Shown: positions 16,106 through 25,272, counted from the stretch's first letter. The stretch is 64,000 bases of DNA from CAG-826 sp964583155 (GCA_964583155.1 CAZOUY010000007.1:12395-76394); one strand, 5' to 3'. The notes: a model not told the origin generated them from the sequence alone. Made by a program: numbers and translations.

Positions 16106-17872
16106 TTAATCGGCCATCAATAATTGCTCTAGCTTATCAACCAATTCTTCCATCCGTTCGGTGACCGCAAGGAAGGTTTCTTTCTTGGTAAAATCGATTC
16201 CTGCTTCATTAGCTTGGTCAACAGGATATTTTGATCCCCCGCTTGACAATAAGGAAATATATCGATCAAAAGCGCCATCTTTCCCTTTTTTGACATCCTT
16301 ATAAAGCTTAAAGGAGGCCGCAAAGCTTGTAGCGTATTGATATACATAAAATGGAGTATGGAATAGATGAGGAATATAAGCCCAAACATATTGCTTAACC
16401 TTTTCCTTAGTTATATCCATGCCATAATATTTCTTATATAAATCGATCATCGTTTTCGATAACACCTCATGATCAATCGGTAAATCTTGCTCGACCATTT
16501 TTGAAATAGTCAGCTCATACTCCGCAAATAAGGTTTGACGATAAAAGGTTCCCATAATCTCATCGATCGACTTTTGTAAGAGCATAATCTTTTCTTCCTT
16601 TGTAGATTCATTGGAATCCATTAAATAGTCTAAAAGCATATGCTCATTAAACGTAGATGCGATTTCTGCAACAAAGATCGTGTAGTTTTGTAATGTGGCC
16701 GGCTGTGTTTGCGAATACATAGTATGAATAGAATGACCCGCTTCATGAGCTACAGTGAAAACATCATCGAGCGTCTCACTATAATTCAATAAAATGAAGG
16801 GATGTAAATCAACCTGACCGCTCGAATACGCTCCGCTCGCCTTGCCATCACGTGCATAAACATCAACAAATCCCTCTTCTAAGGCACGATGGGCTTTATC
16901 TTGAAAATCTTGTGGACAATTCTTAATACTGGCAAAAAATAATTTTTTAGCTTCTTCATAAGTATATTTACGACTTGATGAGGCTAGTGCTAAAAAGCGA
17001 TCATATGAATAATGATGACGTAATCCTAATGCCTTTTTACGAAGACGAAGGTATTTTTTAAGCGATCGATTATGCTTGCTAGCAACCTCAACTAGGGTAT
17101 CATAGACCGCGGTTGGAATATTGTTACCAAAAAGATTAGCCTCTAAAATGGAAGCGTAATTACGTGATTTGGCCACCGACTTTTCACTTTGCATCACCTG
17201 TTGATAAATCTTCGCATACGTAAATTTATTCTTTTCATATCCTTTAAAAATGGCTTCAAAGATCTTTTTACGATCCTGAGGCAGCTTTTCATCCTCAATC
17301 AACGCCCGCCAATTACCCTGATGAACCATAACCTTTCTTTTCCCAGAAAGAACCACCGGAACTGGATTTTGATCAGCGATTGCCAAAGCATCATATAGTT
17401 CACTTCCGATACTGGTTAACGGATGATATAAAGAGAGCAAATATTCGGATTTTTTATCGAGGACATGTTCGTTTCCATGAAATATTTTTTCCATAGGAAA
17501 GCGGAATTCACTTAATTCATCATCACTGTCAATCCATCCCATAATCGTATCCTTTCCAATGGAAATGATTTCCGGCGAATCAAAGGACATTGCCTCCATC
17601 AAGGAATTTAAAACAGCGATAACCTTCATTAAATCCTGAGCATTCTTAGCATCTTTTTTATTTAAATCATGCCGCAAATGAGCATACTGGTATAAACGTG
17701 ATAGCTCTTTATCAACCTCTTTGTTTAAAAGCATATACTCCTTAAAGGACTCATAATCATGAAGACGCCCTTCATATGATGCTAACCTTTGAGCATATGT
17801 TTGCATTTTCTCCAATTGACTATCAAACTCTTCTTGATTCTTATATAGATATGTTAAATCCCATTCGTTCAT
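16106..17872 (-). CDS. pepF: Oligoendopeptidase F (M3 family)
   Basis: A 588-residue cytosolic zinc metallopeptidase that hydrolyses short peptides. It has the zinc site HEAGH (VAHEAGHSIHTMYS) with the third ligand Glu in FVAEIASTFNEHML about 25 residues downstream, and the typical N-terminal WDLTYLY start and LSSGGSKYP motif near the C-terminus. Length agrees with the family (about 600). ATG 17872 follows AAAGGAGA. It is monocistronic or loosely linked to the DUF368 gene upstream. I see no sign of decay. Confidence 0.93.
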   Translation of the reverse strand: MNEWDLTYLYKNQEEFDSQLEKMQTYAQRLASYEGRLHDYESFKEYMLLNKEVDKELSRLYQYAHLRHDLNKKDAKNAQDLMKVIAVLNSLMEAMSFDSPEIISIGKDTIMGWIDSDDELSEFRFPMEKIFHGNEHVLDKKSEYLLSLYHPLTSIGSELYDALAIADQNPVPVVLSGKRKVMVHQGNWRALIEDEKLPQDRKKIFEAIFKGYEKNKFTYAKIYQQVMQSEKSVAKSRNYASILEANLFGNNIPTAVYDTLVEVASKHNRSLKKYLRLRKKALGLRHHYSYDRFLALASSSRKYTYEEAKKLFFASIKNCPQDFQDKAHRALEEGFVDVYARDGKASGAYSSGQVDLHPFILLNYSETLDDVFTVAHEAGHSIHTMYSQTQPATLQNYTIFVAEIASTFNEHMLLDYLMDSNESTKEEKIMLLQKSIDEIMGTFYRQTLFAEYELTISKMVEQDLPIDHEVLSKTMIDLYKKYYGMDITKEKVKQYVWAYIPHLFHTPFYVYQYATSFAASFKLYKDVKKGKDGAFDRYISLLSSGGSKYPVDQANEAGIDFTKKETFLAVTERMEELVDKLEQLLMAD

Positions 17873-17938
17873 TTTTTTATTCTCCTTTTCCTAATTATTA
17901 TACATTTTTTCCTCGTATTTCGGTTAGAATATGCAAGA

Positions 17939-18913
17939 TTATTCTTCTTTTTCTATTGCGGGTGCCGCTTTCTTTTTACGCTCATATAATATCAAAAGAT
18001 AAGAAATCGTCATCCCTATTGCTAAAAGGACTATTCCAAGCGGCAAGTCAAGCTTCATTTGTGAATCTCCTTGAGCCCATTTGACATATATGTCATAGGT
18101 ATCCGGATTAAAAAACATTGACATAATCGATCCTAAAGATAAACCTACTATCGCAAAATATGTTGTCGCGCGTGCTTTTTTAAAAAGAAACGTTAAGAAT
18201 TTTGAAAAGGTAAATAATCCAATCAAAAATCCGATACCTAACGAAGCATACACTCCAAAAATCATTGGGTTACTGCTCCAATATTCGCGATGGAAAGATT
18301 CCATCAATGGTTTAAAATACCCAATTGCCATTAAAACCGCTGTCGCGCTTAATCCTGGAACGATCTGCGTAATAGCTACTATGTAGCCTATCGGTAAAAA
18401 AAGCATTATTTTTAGAAAATCAATATTATCGAGTTTGCTTGTCAAAGAGCCTCCTTCGACCGCTTTATCTCCCGGTAAAAAGACCGATAAAACACCAATA
18501 GCAATAGGAATTAAGATGGAAACAATTAAGATAATAACACGTTTAGTAGTGATTCTCTCACCTTTAATTTCATCCTTAACTGCCGGAAAGGCTCCCATCA
18601 TTAAGCCGGCGAATAAACCGGTGATGGCAAACGGCAATATATTAAGCAATTCTCGAATCGTAAAAAATCCCAAAGCAAATCCAATGACAATCCCAATACC
18701 AATAGGTAAAAGAAATAGGAAACACATCACAAACTTTTTAAATAGATTGCTCATAGCGTATAAGAACTTATCATAAAGCTTAAAGATAATCGCTACGGTT
18801 GATCCACTGATCCCCGGAACAATTACCGCGATTCCCATAATAAATCCCAATAATAAGCTTTTAAACCAGGATTTCTTATTATGCTTTTCTAAAACTATCT
18901 CTGCGTCTTCCAT
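17939..18913 (-). CDS. DUF368 family membrane protein
   Basis: 324 residues with about nine hydrophobic helices. The N-terminal GIAVIVPGISGSTVAII motif and a second internal ITQIVPGLSATAVLMAI repeat are the family hallmark and suggest an inverted-repeat fold. Some DUF368 proteins (PopT-like) have been linked to undecaprenyl phosphate recycling; I cannot tell if this one is. It begins 11 bases after the stop of the next gene upstream, so the two are likely an operon. Confidence 0.82.
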   Translation of the reverse strand: MEDAEIVLEKHNKKSWFKSLLLGFIMGIAVIVPGISGSTVAIIFKLYDKFLYAMSNLFKKFVMCFLFLLPIGIGIVIGFALGFFTIRELLNILPFAITGLFAGLMMGAFPAVKDEIKGERITTKRVIILIVSILIPIAIGVLSVFLPGDKAVEGGSLTSKLDNIDFLKIMLFLPIGYIVAITQIVPGLSATAVLMAIGYFKPLMESFHREYWSSNPMIFGVYASLGIGFLIGLFTFSKFLTFLFKKARATTYFAIVGLSLGSIMSMFFNPDTYDIYVKWAQGDSQMKLDLPLGIVLLAIGMTISYLLILYERKKKAAPAIEKEE

Positions 18914-18924
18914 GTTAATCTCCT

Positions 18925-19509
18925 TTATTCTTCTCTACTAGCAACTAATAAATCATTAATCTTAATCATCATCTTCATTAAAGGAACCTGCACAAACGTA
19001 TTTCCCCATAAGGAATATAAATTGGTTTCCCGTGAACGTCGTTTTCTAGCGTAATATAAAAAAGTTTCGATATTCACTCGATTACCTTCATACTCGATTT
19101 TAATGCATCCTAATGGGAATAAAACAAATTTATCCTTTTGATAAATTATCTCATTATCCTCAAATATACTTGCGAAAAAGCCATTTTTTCTTAGTAATGC
19201 ATCAATATCTTGGATGACTTTTTCTCTATTGCCCTCTAATTCAAACGATAAATAGGTCCGATTAGGATTCCGTCCTAGACTCATATCTTTTTCACGATCA
19301 TAAGAATTCATGATTACTAATGCTATTTCCGATATAACTAAAAGCGCTAAACAACAAAACATTAAAAACAAGAAAACACTAGCCATTCGATATACTATAC
19401 CTAATAAGGATGACATTATAGTTGCCACTAAGGATACTTCTAAAATAATCAAAACCGTAATTATAGCTACCACCATGCCGTAATATTTTTTGAATCGAGC
19501 ATCAAGCAT
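18925..19509 (-). CDS. Hypothetical membrane protein with two N-terminal helices
   Basis: 194 residues. Two transmembrane segments (about 10-35 and 40-68) are followed by a 120-residue cytosolic alpha+beta domain containing TYLSFELEGNREKVIQDID, FPLGCIKIEYEG and ETNLYSLWGN. The family is not known to me. GGAGAT lies before ATG 19509. It is the first gene of a probable two-gene unit with the DUF368 protein. Confidence 0.65.
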   Translation of the reverse strand: MLDARFKKYYGMVVAIITVLIILEVSLVATIMSSLLGIVYRMASVFLFLMFCCLALLVISEIALVIMNSYDREKDMSLGRNPNRTYLSFELEGNREKVIQDIDALLRKNGFFASIFEDNEIIYQKDKFVLFPLGCIKIEYEGNRVNIETFLYYARKRRSRETNLYSLWGNTFVQVPLMKMMIKINDLLVASREE

Positions 19510-19629
19510 ATAAATATCTCCTTTTTAATAAGTTAATTGTAGCATAAGAGTGAAAAATAAAAAAATGCTTTATTTATTTTCTTGTATTTAAAATAAAATA
19601 CTGATAATATTATTTTGCTGCAATACTTT

Positions 19630-19716
19630 GCCGCTGTGGCGAAATTGGTAGACGCGATAGACTCAAAATCTATTGTCAGTGATGATGTGCCGGTTCGAGT
19701 CCGGCCAGCGGCACCA
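19630..19716 (+). tRNA. tRNA-Leu (anticodon CAA)
   Basis: An 87-base class II tRNA with encoded CCA. The acceptor is GCCGCTG/CAGCGGC, the anticodon stem ATAGA/TCTAT has the loop CTCAAAA, and a long variable arm (TGTCAGTGATGATG region) follows. The T loop is GTTCGAGTC. It stands alone on the plus strand among minus-strand genes. Confidence 0.94.
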
Positions 19717-19730
19717 ATAAAAATCAGTTA

Positions 19731-19766
19731 GAGCCTTGTCGTTATCGGCAAGGCTTATTTTTTTAT
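19731..19766 (+). terminator. Terminator of tRNA-Leu
   Basis: Stem AGCCTTGTCG/CGGCAAGGCT with a TTAT loop, followed by a long T-rich run, 15 bases after the tRNA. Confidence 0.88.
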
Positions 19767-20449
19767 TTTCTATGGTCGCATACTTTTTTTCTACTTGTGG
19801 ATATAAAAATAATGTTTCTTATCTAATCCTCTTATTTCATCCTTTATAATTTGGAAAGAGAACGCCATTTTTTTAGAAAGAAATTCATAAGCGAATACAA
19901 ATCCACCTGATATTACCGAAAAAATGAAAAAAGATTTCATCACAAACAATACATGAAAAAATATCAAAATAGCTCTAAAATCGTATAGTATATTCCTTTT
20001 CAATACGGCGTGCCTGCTTGTTTACAATCTACTCTTATGGTATATATAACAAACAACATAACTTTTACCTTGGATGTAATTATATTGATGTTTGGCTGCG
20101 GTATGATAGTGCATTTAATCATATCGTTAATCGAGGAAAAATTGTTTTTGCGTAAATTTGAGAAAAATAAGCGAAGTTCTGAAATAGATATTTTAAATGA
20201 TAACCCGAATATCAAGGAATAAGCTTTCTTATTGTATTATGGATCAAAGTGCCGCAAATGATAGATATCATAATTCATAATGTGACCATTTCATCCCGTA
20301 GTCGATTTTTTAAAGGCTGTTTTTTTGTATATAAAGAAAAAGCTTCAAAATAATAATTATAATTAAAAGCCCTTCTTCATATGAAAAATCACAAATTATA
20401 TAAACTTATTATTTTATTGCTTTTCATGAATCCTGAAAATAATTCGTTT
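19767..20449. other. Long intergenic stretch without a convincing gene
   Basis: About 680 bases between the tRNA-Leu terminator and the next terminator. Two short divergent frames occur: minus 19791-20003 (70 codons, one hydrophobic helix and a basic tail) and plus 20010-20222 (70 codons, LDVIILMFGCGMIVHLIISL then a charged tail). Both encode plausible small membrane proteins, but neither has a Shine-Dalgarno site, and the minus one starts with TTG and the plus one with GTG. I treat them as possible but unsupported. No RNA structure was recognised. Confidence 0.4.
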
Positions 20450-20451
20450 TC

Positions 20452-20487
20452 ACTAAAAAAGGTGATATCTCCTTGAAGATATCACCT
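20452..20487 (-). terminator. Terminator of the Ser-rich-tail membrane protein gene
   Basis: A 10-bp stem, GGTGATATCT (20461-20470) with AGATATCACC, followed on the minus strand by TTTTTT. It lies 26 bases past the stop at 20513. The stem is nearly identical to that of the terminator at 32065-32099. Confidence 0.88.
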
Positions 20488-20512
20488 ATCAAATTACTTA
20501 AAAATAGAAATG

Positions 20513-21043
20513 TTATTCCGCATCCGGTTCTGAGGCCTTTGGCTCTTCATGCTGAGTTTTATTAAAACTAGATTCTTTCTTAAAATTAGTGTTAACACTC
20601 GCTGCAGAAGATGAAGAAGATACTCGAATTGAAGATTCCTTGACGACCTTATTATGCTTTAAGCAAGCTGCGGCAATCGATAGTCCGCAAGGTAATAATG
20701 ATAAGATTCCAAACGCAATTTGTCCACCAATCAATTCTATAATTCCCAATAATGCCGTTAAAATAGTTATCGTGATTAATAGGCCAAAATGACTAGCGAC
20801 TTTGTCGTTCTTAATCTTTGGAGCACGACATACCAATGCACTGATAATGATAAGGAATGTTGAAAATACAATAAGAATAATCGTTTCAACTAAAGCAATA
20901 GTCCATCCTGCAATATTCGGATTTTGCGCTTTCAATTCAAATAATTCCGCGACAAGCAAAATACCTCCTAAGCAAAGTATTGCGCCAACAATAATTCCAA
21001 AAATGCCAGCACATAATTCTAATGTTCTTTTAGTTTGATTCAT
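20513..21043 (-). CDS. Four-helix membrane protein with Ser-rich tail
   Basis: 176 residues: four transmembrane segments in the first 125 (CAGIFGIIVGAILCLGGILL, IALVETIILIVFSTFLIII, LLITITILTALLGIIELI, FGILSLLPCGLSIAAACL), then a soluble tail rich in Ser, Lys and Glu. The topology recalls DUF4064-like proteins, but I cannot confirm the family. Single gene with its own terminator. It lies immediately upstream of, and divergent from, the CotF-like pair. Confidence 0.65.
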   Translation of the reverse strand: MNQTKRTLELCAGIFGIIVGAILCLGGILLVAELFELKAQNPNIAGWTIALVETIILIVFSTFLIIISALVCRAPKIKNDKVASHFGLLITITILTALLGIIELIGGQIAFGILSLLPCGLSIAAACLKHNKVVKESSIRVSSSSSAASVNTNFKKESSFNKTQHEEPKASEPDAE

Positions 21044-21208
21044 TTTTTAATCCTTCTTTCATATTTAATATATCATTTAAGCAAAATCATAACAACATTT
21101 ATTTTTTTATTTCAAAGGCCATTTTAAGAGGATAGTAAATAAATTTTTATTTAAATCAGTATTTTTTTGCCTATGCTGGACAAAATGAAAATATAAAGGA
21201 GAAAAATA

Positions 21209-21409
21209 ATGAAACAACCACCGAAAATGTTGACACCAAAAGATTGCCTTTATTTAGAAGATTTAATGAATGTAACTTTAACTCTATCTAAAAAAAGCAA
21301 ATACTATGCAAATTTAGTAAAAGAAAAACAAATTCAAGCTTTATTCAAATCATTAGAAAGAAAACTTAATAGCGAATATACTAAGCTATTAAATATTATT
21401 GGAGGTTAA
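21209..21409 (+). CDS. Small helical protein, partner of the CotF-like coat protein
   Basis: 66 residues, beginning MKQPPKMLTPKDCLYLEDLM, all helical, lysine-rich, no membrane segment. ATG 21209 has AAAGGAG at ideal spacing. It ends three bases before the CotF-like gene, whose GGAGGT site lies inside this gene's last codons, so the two are cotranslated. Helix spacing (YLEDLMNVTLTLSKKSKYYA...ALFKSLERKLNSEYTKLLN) resembles a half-sized CotF-type two-helix hairpin. A spore-coat role is inferred. Confidence 0.65.
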   Translation: MKQPPKMLTPKDCLYLEDLMNVTLTLSKKSKYYANLVKEKQIQALFKSLERKLNSEYTKLLNIIGG

Positions 21410-21411
21410 TC

Positions 21412-21729
21412 ATGGCGTCAGAAAAACAAGAAATTAAAAACCCAAAGGCAAATCCAGGACCTGAAAAACAATGGAACGATCACGATATGATCATGGATGT
21501 TTTAACTAGTGTCAAAGGGTTGATGAACATTTATCACACCTTTGCTAGTGAGGCAAGCAATAATGAATTATATAATAAGATTCATACCCTCTATAATGAG
21601 CTTTCAACGCTTCAAAGAACCCTCTTTGATATGATGTTTGAAAAGGGCTGGTATGTCTTAGAAACTACCCCACAAAATAAAATTCAAAAGAAGGTCAAGC
21701 AGTTTACACAGTTGGGAAATCAGCTTTAA
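21412..21729 (+). CDS. CotF-like spore coat protein
   Basis: 105 residues matching the Coat_F pattern. NDHDMIMDVLTSVKGLMNIY parallels the family 'ND..M..D.L..EK' start. ASEASNNELYNKIHTLYNEL and RTLFDMMFEKGWYVLE follow; the family ends its core with 'MxxKGWYxVE'. These are ferritin-like helical proteins of the spore coat. The N-terminal 20 residues are a lysine/proline-rich extension. With the cotJ genes 7 kb away, this supports a sporulating organism. Confidence 0.8.
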   Translation: MASEKQEIKNPKANPGPEKQWNDHDMIMDVLTSVKGLMNIYHTFASEASNNELYNKIHTLYNELSTLQRTLFDMMFEKGWYVLETTPQNKIQKKVKQFTQLGNQL

Positions 21730-21797
21730 ATAAATCATTTATTTTAAGTTCAATTTTTGATAAACTATCCATATAGATTCAAGAAAAGGTGAATAAT

Positions 21798-22241
21798 ATG
21801 GATCAACAAAATATTGAAACAAATGAAGAAATAGAGGAAGAAAAAAAGGAGACACCTCAAAAAAAGAAAAATGCGATCGAAGCTTTAAAGTTTCTATGCT
21901 TTTCTTTATCGGCAGGATTAATCCAAATCGGTAGTGATGCTCTAATGCTGGAGGTTTTGCATTTTAAAGCTTGGCTTTCTTATTTGATTGCTCTTATCCT
22001 CTCGGTACTTTGGAATTTTACATTGAATAGGAAATACACTTTCCATTCTGCCAGTAATGTGCCGATTGCAATGCTGAAGGTCGCTATTTATTATGCGGTC
22101 TTTACACCATTATCAACATGGTGGACTCATCAATTGGTCGATGTTGCTCTATGGAATGAATATTTGGTTTTAGGCATCACCATGGTAATTAACTTTATCA
22201 CCGAATTCCTCTATCAAAAATTTTACGTTTTCCGAAAATAA
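21798..22241 (+). CDS. GtrA family membrane protein
   Basis: 147 residues from ATG 21798 (AAAAGGTG upstream; the GTG at 21789 is within the site). A charged Glu/Lys-rich N-terminus of about 35 residues precedes four transmembrane helices with the GtrA pattern: FLCFSLSAGLIQIGSDAL, WNFTLNRKYTF (the conserved 'NFxxxRxxxF'), and the closing FITEFLYQKFYVFRK. GtrA proteins are thought to move or support undecaprenyl-linked sugars in wall-polymer modification. No glycosyltransferase is adjacent. Confidence 0.86.
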   Translation: MDQQNIETNEEIEEEKKETPQKKKNAIEALKFLCFSLSAGLIQIGSDALMLEVLHFKAWLSYLIALILSVLWNFTLNRKYTFHSASNVPIAMLKVAIYYAVFTPLSTWWTHQLVDVALWNEYLVLGITMVINFITEFLYQKFYVFRK

Positions 22242-22243
22242 AA

Positions 22244-22299
22244 AACTTGATAGATTATGATTTTATAAACTAAGGGATCATAATCATCAAGTTTTTTTA
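22244..22299. terminator. Terminator between gtrA-like gene and the feo operon
   Basis: A long interrupted hairpin, AACTTGATaGATTATGAT pairing with ATCATAATCATCAAGTT, followed by TTTTTTT on the plus strand, with an A run on its left side. It serves the plus-strand GtrA gene and probably also the converging feo operon. Confidence 0.82.
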
Positions 22300-22300
22300 A

Positions 22301-22468
22301 TTAACGTTTGTATTTCTTATGGTATTCCGAAACCATTTTTTTATTCTTTTGCGCACAGCATGCACATTCGCCAGTGGGCATATGCTTGGTTTTTTTATAG
22401 ATATAACGGGCTACTACTCCACCTACAATGGCGATCGCGCCAACGATAACGAGAGCCTCAATAAGCAT
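22301..22468 (-). CDS. FeoB-associated Cys-rich membrane protein
   Basis: 55 residues. One transmembrane helix (LIEALVIVGAIAIVGGVVA) is followed by a basic patch and a cysteine cluster (GECACCAQKN), ending in a Lys/His/Tyr-rich tail (EYHKKYKR). This is the layout of the short Cys-rich proteins found next to feoB. ATG directly follows the FeoB stop codon (TAGATG), and GGAGAA lies inside the end of feoB, so it is translationally coupled. It may bind iron as it enters. Confidence 0.85.
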   Translation of the reverse strand: MLIEALVIVGAIAIVGGVVARYIYKKTKHMPTGECACCAQKNKKMVSEYHKKYKR

Positions 22469-24727
22469 CTATAATTCTCCTTTTAATTTTTTCATATCCA
22501 CTTGGCGATTGTGGTGAACAATTAAGAAGATAGCCAAAGCAATTAAGGCGATAAAGATAAAAACGGTATACCAATAAGTTCCAATTAAATAAATCATCAT
22601 GGAAACTAAATAGGAAGTAACTAACCAAAAGACAACCATTGATCTAAACTTACCTTTTGGTAATTCCGCTTTAGCAGTAGCACATGCCGCAAAGCAAGGA
22701 ATTGTTGTCATATTGAAGGCAATGAATGATAGAAGCGCCGGTAATGTTATTCCGGTCATCGTAATCATCGCTTTTGTCGCTTCTAATCCTTCGATCACTT
22801 CTTCTTCGGGAGCCACAAATCCCGCGACGATAGCGGCCGCTAAAGTTCCAAAAGTACCGATAACATTTTCTTTGGCAATTAATCCAGTAATCGCAGCGAC
22901 GGCAAATACCCAACCGGACTTGGCAAGCTGTGAACCAAAACCAAGCGGTGTAAATAATGGTTGTATTAATTGTCCTAAAGAGGTCAAGATGGACTGACTG
23001 GATTCGGAATCATCTAAGAAGCGATAATCCCATGAGAAATGTTGTAAAAACCAAATAACGATCGTCGAAGCTAAAATGATAGTGAATGCTTTTTTAACAA
23101 AGTGCTTGGTTTTATCCCACAAATGAAGCATCAATGATTTAAATTGCGGCCAGTGATAAGCAGGAAGCTCCATAATGAATGGTGGCACCTCGCCTCTCAT
23201 AACCGTATTTCGCATTAAAATAACAGCAACAATGGCCGTAACCATTCCTAAGACATACATTCCAAAGGTTATAAGATCGACATTACCGACTTCAAAGAGC
23301 GATACTATTCCTCCCGCAATAGCGGTTAAAATCGGAAGCTTTGCCCCACAAGAGAAGAACGGAATAACACGGATTGTCGCGATTTTTTCGTTATCATCAG
23401 CCAATGTCCGCGTATTAATCATTGCCGGAACTGAGCAACCAAAGCCCATGATCATCGGCATAAAGGCACGACCTGAGAGACCAAATCTTCGGAAAATACG
23501 ATCTAAAATGAAGGCAACACGCGCCATATATCCTGTGTCTTCCAAAATGGAGAAGAACAAGAATAAGCACAAGATCTGTGGTAAAAAGCCAATTACGGCG
23601 AATAGTCCTTCTAAGATACCATCGCAAATAAAGGCCTGAACCCAAGGAGAGGCTGATGAAAGCCATCCTCGGAAGAGATCGTTTATCAATCCCGTTATAG
23701 AATTTGTAAAATTAGCAAGAATGACACCCGGTGAATTAAGACCTCCATTGAAGAATAAGCCTTCAAAAGCGGTACCTGGGAATGTGACAAAGTCAAAAGC
23801 TCCTAAGGCGTTTAAATAGAATAAATCTTCACTGAATGTTAAATGGAAAATAAGGAATAATATCAATAAGAAGATCGGAATTCCCGCCCATTTATTGGTT
23901 AAGACACGATCGATACGATCTGATTTCGTTAACTTCTGTTTCCCGGCTTCTTTTTTGGTTAATGTCGGAGCATAATTTTTCGAAATATATTTATAACGAG
24001 CATCGGCGATTAATGCTTCTAAATCATCGCCGAATATTTCGTCTTTAAAGCTCTCTTTAAACTTTTCAACAATTTCATTCAATTCCGGATGATTATTTAC
24101 TTCAATTTCATCTTTTTCAATCAATTTAATGGAATGAAACAAAGGATGAAGAACCTTTTCATCTTGGAAAGCTTTTTCAACATCCTTGATCAAGCTCACC
24201 AATTTAGGATTCTCAATAACCGTTGAGCCTTTTCTCTCCTTTAAAGATGCCTGATAGGCAACTTGCATTAATTCATCCAAATTAGTTTCACGCAAAGCGG
24301 AAATTTCCACAACCGGAACTCCTAAGCGTTTTTCTAATTCATGAACATTGATTTTATCGCCCTGTTGATGCAAAACGTCGCTCATATTCAAAGCGATAAC
24401 AATTGGGATATCAATTTCCAATAATTGTGTTGTCAAATAGAGATTTCTTTCTAAATTGGTCGCATCAACAATGTTGATTATACAATCGGGACTATCATCT
24501 AAAAGGTAATTACGGGAAATAACTTCCTCTGAAGTATAGGGAGATAACGAATAAATTCCCGGTAAGTCAACGATATTAATCGGTTCCTCACACTTTTTAT
24601 AAGTTCCTTCCTTTTTATCAACGGTTACACCAGGCCAATTGCCAACGTGAGCGGTTGATCCGGTTAAAGAGTTGAATAATGTCGTTTTACCTGAGTTAGG
24701 ATTACCTGCTAGTGCAAAGTGCTTCAT
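22469..24727 (-). CDS. feoB: Ferrous iron transporter FeoB
   Basis: A 752-residue Fe2+ transporter. The N-terminal G domain has G1 GNPNSGKTT, GNWPGVTVDK (switch I), DLPGIYSL (G3) and NMSD (G4). A helical GDI domain (about 165-260) follows, then a membrane domain of 10-11 helices with two Gate regions and the conserved Cys segments (FGCSVPAMINTR, FFSCGAKLPI). Length is close to E. coli FeoB (773). The start overlaps feoA by four bases (ATGA). The operon is feoA2-feoA1-feoB-Cys-rich protein. Confidence 0.96.
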   Translation of the reverse strand: MKHFALAGNPNSGKTTLFNSLTGSTAHVGNWPGVTVDKKEGTYKKCEEPINIVDLPGIYSLSPYTSEEVISRNYLLDDSPDCIINIVDATNLERNLYLTTQLLEIDIPIVIALNMSDVLHQQGDKINVHELEKRLGVPVVEISALRETNLDELMQVAYQASLKERKGSTVIENPKLVSLIKDVEKAFQDEKVLHPLFHSIKLIEKDEIEVNNHPELNEIVEKFKESFKDEIFGDDLEALIADARYKYISKNYAPTLTKKEAGKQKLTKSDRIDRVLTNKWAGIPIFLLILFLIFHLTFSEDLFYLNALGAFDFVTFPGTAFEGLFFNGGLNSPGVILANFTNSITGLINDLFRGWLSSASPWVQAFICDGILEGLFAVIGFLPQILCLFLFFSILEDTGYMARVAFILDRIFRRFGLSGRAFMPMIMGFGCSVPAMINTRTLADDNEKIATIRVIPFFSCGAKLPILTAIAGGIVSLFEVGNVDLITFGMYVLGMVTAIVAVILMRNTVMRGEVPPFIMELPAYHWPQFKSLMLHLWDKTKHFVKKAFTIILASTIVIWFLQHFSWDYRFLDDSESSQSILTSLGQLIQPLFTPLGFGSQLAKSGWVFAVAAITGLIAKENVIGTFGTLAAAIVAGFVAPEEEVIEGLEATKAMITMTGITLPALLSFIAFNMTTIPCFAACATAKAELPKGKFRSMVVFWLVTSYLVSMMIYLIGTYWYTVFIFIALIALAIFLIVHHNRQVDMKKLKGEL

Positions 24728-24969
24728 TGCTTATCATCTCCTTCAACTTCGGTCGTTACAAGGCGAGCTTCATTCTTTCGCAATGTCAATTCATACCCTC
24801 TGATGATTACCTCAATAGGGTCACCGAATGGGGCTTTTTTGCGAAGAGTAACACTGGCTCCTAATGTAACTCCCATATCAAATAAGCGACGACGGAGTTT
24901 TCCTTCGCCATCAACCTTTACAATTAGGCCAGTCTCGCCTAATTCGAACTCATCTAGTTTTTTTAGCAT
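24724..24969 (-). CDS. feoA: FeoA family protein
   Basis: 81 residues with the SH3-like FeoA fold: MLKKLDEFELGETG, RRRLFDMGVTLGASVTLRK (the family 'RLxxMGxxPGxxV'), and GDPIEVIIRGYELTLRKNEA. I chose ATG 24969, after AAGGAAGG, not the upstream ATG at 24987, which lies within the preceding stop and leaves no site. FeoA supports FeoB activity. The first of the two FeoA-type genes (next entry) is shorter, and the pair may act together. Confidence 0.9.
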   Translation of the reverse strand: MLKKLDEFELGETGLIVKVDGEGKLRRRLFDMGVTLGASVTLRKKAPFGDPIEVIIRGYELTLRKNEARLVTTEVEGDDKQ

Positions 24970-24986
24970 ACTTATCCTTCCTTTCA

Positions 24987-25199
24987 TTACGCTACTAGAA
25001 TTTTGATAGCCATATTCTGATCAAGAGCTAATCTTCCATCCTTCACCATAAGAATAACGCTACCATTAGCTTTCGAAATCAAGCGTACTGTCGTATCTAA
25101 AGTCAAACCCAAACTTTCTAAATGTTTTTTCACTTTTTCATCCACCAATATTTTGATAATTCGTAAGTCGGTGTTTAATGGTGCTAATAGCAATGGCAT
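24987..25199 (-). CDS. Second FeoA-domain protein, first gene of the feo operon
   Basis: 70 residues, a compact FeoA-like SH3 domain: MPLLLAPLNTDLRIIKILVD, KKHLESLGLTLDTTVRLISK and GRLALDQNMAIKILVA. It lacks the usual 'G' in the RLxxMG motif region and has HLESLG instead. Start follows GGGAGGTAAT. It is the promoter-proximal gene, 18 bases plus a ribosome site ahead of feoA1. Confidence 0.85.
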   Translation of the reverse strand: MPLLLAPLNTDLRIIKILVDEKVKKHLESLGLTLDTTVRLISKANGSVILMVKDGRLALDQNMAIKILVA

Positions 25200-25217
25200 A
25201 AAGATTACCTCCCTTTA

Positions 25218-25237
25218 TGGTTAGCCCTCGCTAACCA
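25218..25237. promoter_or_regulatory. Probable DtxR-type operator 1 of the feo operon
   Basis: A perfect 7-bp inverted repeat, TGGTTAG-N6-CTAACCA, just downstream of the feo -10 box. The GGTTAG/CTAACC core resembles the DtxR/IdeR box (TTAGGTTAGGCTAACCTAA). A DtxR-type regulator is encoded 100 bases upstream. Confidence 0.75.
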
Positions 25238-25243
25238 ATACTG

Positions 25244-25272
25244 ATTATATGCTCTCTTGATTTCAATTACAA
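25244..25272 (-). promoter_or_regulatory. Sigma-A type promoter of the feo operon
   Basis: On the minus strand, TTGTAA (25267-25272) and a perfect TATAAT (25244-25249) are separated by exactly 17 bases. Operator 1 starts seven bases past the -10 box and so covers the transcription start. Confidence 0.82.

Noticed and set aside
19791..20003. Small minus-strand frame with one hydrophobic helix
   Set aside because: TTG start without a ribosome site and strongly AT-biased; not supported.
20010..20222. Small plus-strand frame with one hydrophobic helix
   Set aside because: Starts with GTG or an internal ATG, with no Shine-Dalgarno for either and no promoter; kept only as a note in the gap entry.
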